Shown here in pieces: positions 55,960 to 64,000 of a stretch of 64,000 bases of DNA. The DNA comes from Pollenia angustigena (taxonomy: Eukaryota; Arthropoda; Insecta; Diptera; Polleniidae): NCBI GenBank assembly GCA_930367215.1, contig OV884059.1, forward strand, positions 32,417,882-32,481,881, read 5' to 3'. Within the stretch, counting starts at the first letter, position 1. Every line of letters starts with the position of its first letter. The position numbers and the translations under genes were made by a program. The notes beneath the pieces were generated by a model, which saw nothing but the letters and a program-made list of their open reading frames with translations, was not told the origin of the DNA and searched no databases.

Positions 55960-57420
55960 TTAGCGATTGTCTTGGGCATGTTTGTCTTGTATTGGTATTG
56001 TTACCAAGTATTTGGTTAAATCACATATTAGTGTTATTGCATATTCATTTCCTTGTAGCGATCTTGAAAATGGTCCTATTTTATCTACATAAACTATGTC
56101 AAAGGGTTTCCTAGGTGTCTCTGTCATAGTCGTAGGACATTTTATATTGTTAATAATTTTTGCTGTTTGGCATTTGTGACAGGATTTGATATATTTAGAT
56201 ATGTCCTTGGACATATTTTACCAGTAGTAATGCCTTTTTATTTTCTCTGTTGTCCTATAGATTCCACAATGTTCTCCTTCTACCGGATCATCGTAATACT
56301 TCAACAAAATATCAAGAGTTGCCTTGGCATTTCTATTATCATATTGGGTCATCTCATTTAATAGCGCTATTTTAATTTTATTTAATATCTTATTGCCCAT
56401 TATTTTAAAATCATTAATGAAGATAAATTCGAAAATTTTCTCACTAGGTGCCACTTGTAAATTATGAATATTGTGCTTACCGGCCACATTTTCGAGCTTA
56501 GGGTAAAATTGTCCGTAGTCAAGATTCCCATTAGTAAACAAATCATTAATATGTATATCTATTACTATAAGATTTTCCCTTTTTGATGTAACATCTTCTG
56601 GGGGAAATCTTTAGTTTATAGTATTTTCTGACGTCAGTGTTATTTAGAGGTACATATATACTAGGCTCTTTAGTTTTGCTTATACTTTGTTGAATATTGC
56701 TTTTTACTGGATTCTTCTGATTTTCCGTCCATTCTTTATTTTTGATTGATCTGCGATATAATTATCTTTTCCCCTAAGATATTCTATTGTGAAGTCATAT
56801 TATTCAAAGTCTAACTTCATTCTTGTTAATTTGGAGCTTGGATTTTTAATGGAAAATAGGTATGTCAACGGTCGGTGGTCAGAGCGGACGAAAGTGTTTT
56901 CCATATATATAAGGCCTGAAGTAATTTATAGCCCAATGAATAGCTGTTGACTCTTGTTCGAGAGTGGATTTATTACTTTCACCTTTGAAAAGTTTTGCAA
57001 TTGTAAGTTGTTTACCTTCATATTCCTGTGTAAGTACAGCACCACAAGCTTGTTTGCTTGCGTCTGTTGTTATACAAATTTCTTTTGCGAAGTCAGGATA
57101 TTGAAGTAACGTCGGGCTCATTATAGCCGTTTTTAAAAATTCAAATTCCTGATTGCATTGTTTTGTCCATTCAAATTTTGCGCCCTTTTTCGATAGTTTC
57201 GTTAAATGTCTCGAATATTCTGAAAAATGTTTAATAAATCTACGATAGTAATTGCAAAAAGCTACGTATCTTTCGCACTATCTGCGTCCGTTGGTGTTGG
57301 ATAACTTTCAATAACAGAATATTTTGTATCATCTGGCAGAATACCTTTGTCACTGCATATGTGACCAAGGTATGTTAATTCCTTCATAAAGAATGAACAT
57401 TTTTCCGGGTGAAAACCGGA
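55960..57420 (-). pseudogene. Decayed Ty3/Gypsy retrotransposon pol
   Basis: Read on the minus strand from 57420 the order is reverse transcriptase end, RNase H, linker, integrase, as in Ty3/Gypsy pol. RT end: GFHPEKCSFFMKELTYLGHI, then CSDKGILPDD. RNase H at 57121-56879: LLQYPDFAKEICITTDASKQ, then ACGAVLTQ, then SNKSTLEQESTAIHWAI. Integrase at 56214-55960: SCHKCQTAKI (zinc-binding Cys pair), VDKIGPF and LICDLTKYLVTIPI, each with a catalytic Asp. Several frameshifts and stops occur, and the rest of the element is missing on both sides. I found no LTR. It is most like the 17.6/297-type lineages. Dead copy. Confidence 0.85.
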
Positions 57421-57923
57421 GCCCTCCTAACTAATGGTGGTCGGTCATACATGTTAACCCTCTAGGTGGGACTCATGGGCAAATATGGGGCTTTTTCTTT
57501 AACATATTTCTAGTCTGTAGTCAAAATTTGTTTGGGAGCTCCTTAAGGAAGGGAGATAGGGGGAAGGTATGTTAGAAGCAAATGTTTGGGATGAAGAATA
57601 AAACAAGGTTGCCGTAGAAGCTCTGGGAACGATTTTTTTACAATTTCCAAAAATTTTAAACTTTGTATGGGAGTCCGGGAAGAAATAAAAAAGGGGGGTC
57701 GGTCCCACATTTGAACTTTCTAGGAGTAACTCCCTACTTTGAGTACGAAGACCATCCACTCCCCCTCGTCCTTCCCTTCTCCCTCCATTTTTTTTAATCG
57801 AAAAGTGATGAACTATTCCATATCTATTACTCAGTAAGTATAATAGTGTGAAATAAACATTAAATTATGTGACCGATTTTTCTGACAAGTCTGTCCAACT
57901 AGCAAATGTTTATGAATATGTTA
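57421..57923. other. Intergenic DNA, no feature recognised
   Basis: Locally G-rich ('ggaagggagatagggggaag' near 57546). The 86-codon minus frame at 57499-57759 has no recognisable domain. Confidence 0.3.
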
Positions 57924-58065
57924 GTGCTGGTTTACACACGTCAAGTTTGACTCGTGAAGTCTTGAGTTTCAAGGAGAGAGGGGAAAGGAAATGGCATTCT
58001 ATTTTCCCTTCTTTCCTAAAAGCTCAAGACTGGATGAGTCAAACTTGACGTGTGCGAACCGGCAC
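57924..58065. mobile_element. 142-bp hairpin MITE, copy B
   Basis: 'gtgctggtttacacacgtca' to 'gtgtgcgaaccggcac'. Preceded by TTA, followed by ATA. Arms differ at several positions, so it is the oldest of the three full-length copies. Confidence 0.85.
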
Positions 58066-58141
58066 ATATACAAATTATAGATTCTATGTTGCATTTTCTT
58101 GCAAAGTATCTAGTGACAACAGATAGCAAGAAATGCAACTC

Positions 58142-60058
58142 CAATCAAGCGGACAATTAAACGTGCTCCTTACACAATACATCGACGGATATAGAGACCC
58201 TTATCAGAGAAAAAAGGAAGTTAAGAAGACAATGGCAACACAGTCGTTCCCCAACCACTAAGGCCCAACTACAATTATGCCTGACAACTCTTCGCAACAA
58301 GTTGAGACAGAACCAAGAGTCTGCAATAGAAGGCTATCTAAACAGCCTAGATGCCACAAAAAACTCCAATTACAGCCTATGGAAGGTGCACGGCATATGA
58401 AATGCCCTATAACCCAATCTTCATTAAGACTGGAAAACCGCACTTGCGCCAAAAACACAAATGAAAAATTAAACGCTTTCGCGGGCCACCTTTAGAAAGT
58501 TTTCACGCCACATGATGTACATACTTGTTCCTGTCGTCCAATCATTCCTGATAAGGTAAACCATCCAATAAAATTTAACTTTACTCAAGTAAAATCTGAA
58601 ATAGAAAAAGTGAATATTAGAAAATCTTCCGGACCTGACCGCATCACAGGGTCAATGATGAGAAACTTACCATCGTCTGCTTCTAGAATCTTGCTGCTCA
58701 TTTTAAACGCGATAATAAGAGTCGGATACTTCCCATCCTCATGGAAGAGGTTAATTGTTATGATTCCCAAGCCAGGAAAAGATGCTAGCCAGGTTGCGTT
58801 GTACAGACCGATAAGCTTATTATCAATCCTATCGAAGCTTTTCGAAAAAATATTCGTTTTTAGTATAACTCCTCATCTAAATAAACACGGCATCATCCCG
58901 GATCACCAGTTCGGATTCAGAGCGAAACATGTTACAATAGAACAAGTGCATAGAATTGTCACCCTAATTAGATCGGCAATTGAGAAAAAGCAATACTGCT
59001 CAGCCCTGTTTATAGACATTTCCCAAGCATTTGACAAAGTTTGGCATGATGGGCTACTCATCAAAATAACACGAATGCTTCCTCAAAACACTCACAAGCT
59101 TCTGGAGAGCTATCTAACAGGCAGAACTTTCATAGTAAGGTCTTAAGATAAATACTCCCCCCATAAGAAAATTACTGCTGGTGTCCCCCAAGGCAGCATA
59201 TTAGGACCGCTTCTATATATAATATACACAGCGAATATGCTAACAAACATGAGCACGCAGACGACACAGCATTTATTAGCGTTAGCCATGACCCAAAAGT
59301 CGCATCGCAAAATCTGCAGTCCCACATCAATGAACTAGAGGCCGGGCTAGCAAAATGGAGAATAAAGGTTAACCCGGCTAAATGTGCTCACTTAACTTTC
59401 ACGCTCAGAAGACAAACGTGCCCAGCTGTAAAAATAAATAACATCATTGTTCCGTAAAAAACCATGTTAAGTACTTGGGAATTCATATAGATAGACGCTT
59501 GACCTGGTCTCGTCATATTGAAGCGAAAATAATGGCTATGAAACTTAAAGCAGCTCAACTACATTGGCTTCTCGGTCGAAACTCAAACTTGTCTTTAGAC
59601 AACAAAATTCTCTTATACAAGTCCATCATAAAACCAATATGCCCATATGGCATCCAATTATGGGGTACTGCATGCGCATCTAACATACAAAAGCTTCAAA
59701 AAAGACAGTCTAGAATATTACGACAAATTGTCTGCGCCCCATGGTATATACGTAATGATATTATCCACAGAGACCTCAACGTCCCCACTATCTAGGAGGA
59801 AATTAAAAAAATATTCAATTAGCTACATCGATAAACTAATGGCCCACCCTAAATACCTCGCTCGGGGACTGCTTCAGTTCGAAGGTCACCAGAGGCTAAA
59901 AAGAACCGATACTTTGAGCCTTACTAGAAGACATTTTTAAAAACTTGAATACAGCAGTTAGCGGTTACATTGGTAACAACTAATAAACAACAAGTAGAAT
60001 TAAGATTTGAATACATATTGTAAATTTCGGTAAGAAAGATTCAATAATAAAAAAAAAA
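58142..60058 (+). pseudogene. Decayed Jockey-superfamily LINE ORF2
   Basis: Plus-strand pieces in order: KSSGPDRITGSMMRNLPSSA, LYRPISLLSILSKLFEKIF, HQFGFRAKH, FIDISQAFDKVWHDGLL, GVPQGSILGPLLY, then a catalytic box mutated from YADD to HADD and shifted. It continues with GIHIDRRLTWSRHIEAKIMA and the C-terminal KPICPYGIQLWGTACASNIQ. The tail ends in an A-run near 60049. At least six stops or frameshifts. It shares the 'YGIQLWGTAxxSNI' ending with the intact Jockey at 37986-43342 but is clearly a different, older subfamily. Endonuclease part absent, so it is 5'-truncated. Confidence 0.85.
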
Positions 60059-60476
60059 ATATTGCAGAGATTTTTTTATATCAGATAGAATTATGTTAGA
60101 TCTTTTAATTTCAATTTATTTCCTTTACAATAAACCGTTTCGAGTTCGTTGATTGCAATTCAAATAAAACACTGTTTACAATTTACACAATTTCATTTAG
60201 AACTTAGTCACTTCAACAATTGTAATTTATTATTGCGACCTCTATTAATGATCTGCACACTTCAACGTTTAAAGTAAAAACTCATTTGGCAACGTTATTT
60301 CGAAAGTATTTATACTCAATAAGATTTATCCAGAAAGCTCCAGAATGTTTCCGGTATGTTCGAGCTTTTACTATTTGATGTTAACGACTAATACATTGGA
60401 TATGTTATGAATTTTAAACTTAACGTCTACTATGTTTTTGTTAACGACATCTATGGTTACATAGTCGCATTACTTA
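60059..60476. other. Intergenic DNA, possible solo LTR piece
   Basis: 'ttgattgcaattcaaataaa' followed by 'acactg' has the look of an LTR polyadenylation region, but I could not find matched ends. Otherwise nothing supportable. Confidence 0.25.
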
Positions 60477-60618
60477 GTGCCGGTTCACACACGTCAAGTT
60501 TGACTCATCAAGTCTTGAGTTTTTAGGAGAGAGGGAAAAAGAAATGGCATTATATTTTCCCTTCTCTCCTAAAAGCTCTAGACTTGACGAGTCAAACTTG
60601 ACGTGTGTGAACCGGCAC
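60477..60618. mobile_element. 142-bp hairpin MITE, copy C
   Basis: 'gtgccggttcacacacgtca' to 'gtgtgtgaaccggcac', with TTA at 60474-60476 and 60619-60621. Same length as copies A and B. Confidence 0.9.
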
Positions 60619-60838
60619 TTATACTATAGCTTTTTTAACGGACTTTTTAACATCAAATTTTCTTTTAGAGCATTCTACACATTGGGGTTGAACTAAATGA
60701 AGTATAAGGGCGATTCTGTTCTAGACAACTTTTAACATCAATTTTCAAATCACACTATTTGATACTTTTGTGATGCCAATTTAAAGTAAAATATCTACAT
60801 TTTATAATCAAAGTTGTTCTTATTCGACCTTTCGAAAT

Positions 60839-61065
60839 TTAATTAAATAAAAATTAATCAAGCTCGAGGCCAGAGTGCAAGTCTAGATGTCGATGTGTGA
60901 ACAACATATTTTTAAGTTTTTGTGTTTATAAAAATTCACTGAAAAGAAATCCCTGATGATGATCTTCAAAGAAGATCGAATTATTGGAAGCAAATAAAAA
61001 AGGAATTTTTATTTACAAAAAAACACTGGCCTCGAGCTTGATTAATTTTTATTTATTTATATTTT
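60839..61065. mobile_element. Inverted-repeat element with 'aagctcgaggccag' arms
   Basis: 'attaatcaagctcgaggcca' (60853) is mirrored by 'tggcctcgagcttgattaat' (61028), with pairing extending over about 35 bp. Non-coding. Confidence 0.7.
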
Positions 61066-61099
61066 ATAATAATATAATTTTTTTAGACGTAAGCTTAAA

Positions 61100-61560
61100 T
61101 ATAAATTTGTTGTGCACTTCGAAGCATTAAGATTCATAGATTTGGCGCGAACAGGAAATTCATTGCATGTTGCACCCGTCATGGCTTAAAGAGCAAATTT
61201 CTTATTATTGGATTATATTTCTCTACGATATTTGTTTTGATAATCATCGTCTGGTATCTCATCTTTCACAATAAAAAAGAATAATACAATAAAAGTTTAA
61301 AATTTAACAGAGTTTTGTGTTTTTGTGGTATGATCTTATGAAAGTTGGCCAATTTGGTTGCACCCGTTATGCACTTTAAAGCTCTCTCGTGGCTATTTGA
61401 TCGTTTCATATAAATTCTTGTAAATAGATAACAATAGTTTATAAAAAATTTTACCCCTTCTAGAAGTAACTTAATTGCAAATGTGTTTCTTTCTATTAGT
61501 AAAAGACGTTTAAAGCGTCTAAATGGTGCACCCGTCAGAATAGCATCGCCCATAACGATA
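61100..61560 (-). other. Three spaced 'acgggtgca' motifs in an open minus-strand region
   Basis: The minus strand carries 'tgacgggtgcaac'/'taacgggtgcaacc'/'tgacgggtgcaccat' near 61182, 61370 and 61540, about 170-190 bp apart. Each sits in a frame coding (M/I/L)TGA(T/P). A 95-codon frame covers two of them. I do not recognise a protein family. Confidence 0.3.
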
Positions 61561-61660
61561 TTTCAATAACAATGTAAACTAATAAAATTACTTATAAGCA
61601 CAAGATAACTCATAAATACAACAAATTAGTAACTAATTATTACAGCTAATTCTTAACTAA

Positions 61661-62159
61661 TGCTAAGTTCACACTTGGGTTTTTAAACGCGTTTAAGCAA
61701 AATTTTGATTTAGCTAATCAAAGCCGTTCACATTACATTTGAGATGATCAAGATGACAGATGATTAAGAAAAAAAACACACAAAAAAACAACAAACAAAT
61801 TTATATTTCTTTAAAGTATTAAAAATGGATAAAAACACTTTTATAAAGTTATCAGAAGATTATTTTAATCATTTTAATGATGAAATTGTGAAAATTTATG
61901 AATTATTTAAGGAAAAAAATAAAAACATTAAGCAGAAATCTTGGCCGGTTGTACACGATCATGTTGGCGATTCTACATTTGAGGTATGTTCAGTGGATTC
62001 TACGTGATTTATGAAGTGATTTAGTTGTAATCATGTCAATTTGAAGTGATTAACAAATCACTTCAATATATGGGTAATCATCTAGATTTTGAAGTGATTA
62101 GAGCTTAATCACGTTCGAGCTGCTTAAACGCGCTTAAGAACCCAAGTGTGAACATAGTA
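61661..62159. mobile_element. PIF/Harbinger-like element with TAA duplication
   Basis: The termini 'tgctaagttcacacttgggt' and reverse complement 'tactatgttcacacttgggt' pair over about 37 bp. TAA at 61658-61660 and 62160-62162. An open 60-codon frame (61825-62007: MDKNTFIKLSEDYFNHFNDE, then ELFKEKNKNIKQKSWPVVHD) looks like the N-terminus of a protein and is shared, in broken form, with 4050-4474. The remainder of any transposase is deleted. Confidence 0.8.
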
Positions 62160-62162
62160 TAA

Positions 62163-64000
62163 AGTTACTTTCGTAACAATATGAATAAATCTTACGATTG
62201 TGTAGAATAGTGAATACCAACCTTTAGTAAAGTTAATGGATTGGGGTCTTCTTTTACTATATGGCATCAAGATTATCTTAAAAAAAAACCTACAATATGC
62301 ATGGCCTAAATGTCTTCTGATTTTCATGTTTTTGCCTGAATATTATGTCTGACATTTCTTAAACCTGAACATAAATTCATGTTTCTTTTATACAGTAATT
62401 TTTGACATTGACATGAATAAAATAACATGCCGACATGTGAATTTAACAGACATTTATAGACAAAAAAATGTTAAAAGAAATATACAAGTAAATTATTTTA
62501 CTAACTTTTATTGTTATTAAATAATTTTGATGATGACAATTGGACAACACGATTTCACATACACATATCATTTAATTAAATAATAATAAAAAAAAAACGA
62601 ATTGACATTTGACAAGCGTTAAACATAAAATAATTATCATAATGAATGGTTAAAAAAATAAAAAATTTTTTTTTTGTTATTGTGTTACAAACATTAATTT
62701 AGGTTTCATACAACTTTTTTTAAATTTCTCGGTTCAAATTACTTCTTGTTTATCTAACAGTAATTTAATGTTTCCTAAATAAAATTGCTAGGAAGTGAGG
62801 ATTAGGGTAACTTAAATTTCGTGGTTATTTTTTTTTTTTATCAATTATTACAAATCGGGTAATAAACTTAGTTAAACAGTTTAACTTTGCTATGCTAATG
62901 ATATTTTGAATTGAAGTCATTGTATAATAAATGAGATGAAGATGTGAGAAAAATGAAAATAACATAACGGGAAGACTAATGCACAGTGGGAGACTTTGGG
63001 AAAAACGGGAACGTCATTTTGCAATTGAAAACATTTTATTCGTTTTTTTTTTTTATTTAATAAAATTTCTATAGTAGTAGTCATGTTAAAGTTTTTTATT
63101 TGGATGGTACTTCTTTAATGAAGCTCCTACACAAAATCCCTGAATTAGTATTTGAAAAATTGAAAACTTAACCATTTTCTAACCGATTTGATATGTATAT
63201 CAAATTTAGTATATGGTGTTTTTTAAAAACAGTGATGTCAATTGTGGTTGTATTGATTTAAATTAGTATTAGTGAATAAAGAGACAAGTACTCTTAATAA
63301 CAATAAAAAAAATACGTAAGCATTTGCCGCATGTGCACTCATCGCTTGATAATCGACGTCTGAATTGTGTACTCTCGTGCACTAAATGAAAGAGCGTAAG
63401 AATGCGTGTGAAGAATGTGTGTGAATTAATTTCCACAATTGTGTATGACGCTGACATCCCTGTTTTAAAACTTACAATTGTAAAAACACTAAAAATTACG
63501 ACAAGCGAAAAGTGCGCTGAGCACAACTGAAACGAACGAACATTAATTTGCTGAGCCGAAGTGAACGAAGTTTGTCGTTTTTTTAATAAAAACATAACGA
63601 AAAAAAATGCGCTTACCGAAGATCACAGACAGAGAAAGGTGTTAAGTACAGAAACAAAATTAGCGTTTGTGTTTTCCATATTTCTACCGTACAGAACACT
63701 AAGAGCCGTACCTAAACAATAGCGGAAAGTTTTCTTTCGCTTAGCTTTTACGCTGATATGCCATACCTAAACAAGAACGTAAACGTTGTGTCGCAAACAG
63801 TAGTGTTATCTTTCTTTTTTAATAAAACCCACATAATAGAAATAACAAGAAGATAAAAAACCACTAGTTTGACAAAAAAAGCTAAATTGACATTATTTAT
63901 TAACAATAGCGGCCAGCTTCACTATTAAACGCGCTGTCAAAATCAGATTTTCCAATTGCAAAGTGTTGACGCCGCGCTATTTAGGGATGCTTCATATAAA
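62163..64000. other. Intergenic DNA, no gene recognised
   Basis: AT-rich to about 63.2 kb. From 63.3 kb onward the sequence is less biased, with 'gtgcactctcgtgcac'-like and 'acgaacgaacatt' words. That could be an upstream region of a gene to the right, but no start, splice site or conserved peptide is visible. The 108-codon minus frame at 63269-63595 has no recognisable domain. Confidence 0.3.

Noticed and set aside
55960..57420. Complete LTR retrotransposon
   Set aside because: No LTRs, gag or primer-binding site found; only a broken stretch of pol remains.
63269..63595. 108-codon minus frame as a gene
   Set aside because: No recognisable domain, no support from splice sites or neighbouring frames, low-complexity Phe/Ser/Thr-rich composition.
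1..64000. CRISPR array, bacterial operon or prophage
   Set aside because: No regularly spaced short repeats with unique spacers, no operon-like packed genes; splice sites and eukaryotic transposons dominate.

Overview
This is AT-rich (roughly 70% A+T) eukaryotic DNA with spliced exons, long low-complexity introns and a very high load of transposons. Jockey-type LINEs, P-like, hAT-like, mariner, pogo and Helitron-like relics, and a dispersed repeat beginning near 'tgctatattcggctgtgcc', point to a higher fly (Diptera, Schizophora; I would guess a calyptrate). That assignment is an inference. I see no bacterial genes, CRISPR array, rRNA or intact tRNA gene.

One host gene is well supported. It has ten exons on the plus strand between 17257 and 33495 and encodes a multi-pass membrane acyltransferase of the NRF-6 (nose resistant to fluoxetine) family. 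Its first 5' exons, which should carry the signal peptide and most of the N-terminal cysteine domain, were not found. Its largest introns (18271-23604 and 24283-31992) are packed with short inverted-repeat transposons.

The rest is a transposon graveyard with a readable insertion history. 1-5.2 kb: MITEs, a short retroposon, and a three-level nest. 5.7-10.1 kb: Helitron-like repeats with a 3 x 207 bp tandem array and a LINE 3' end. 10.8-15.8 kb: a dispersed repeat, a 1.07 kb palindromic SINE dimer carrying pol III boxes, and a TA-flanked element. 17-33.5 kb: the NRF gene, with a broken P-type transposase on the opposite strand in an intron (27.5-29.7 kb). 35-37 kb: mariner and LINE scraps. 37.4-45.5 kb: an 8-kb nest in which a hAT-like element holds a nearly intact 5-kb Jockey element, whose ORF2 is split by a second hAT-like element. 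45.5-55.5 kb: dispersed repeats, MITEs and LINE fragments. 56-57.4 kb: a decayed Ty3/Gypsy pol. 58.1-60.1 kb: a decayed Jockey-superfamily LINE. 57.9-62.2 kb: more MITEs. 62.2-64 kb: no recognisable gene.

The most rewarding material is the set of precise target-site duplications. Nine elements have full or near-full 8-bp duplications, several have TTA/TAA and three have TA. They fix the order of insertion, expose one MITE family inserted into itself, and allow an empty-site check of a retroposon insertion. Apart from the NRF gene I see no multi-gene cellular system.
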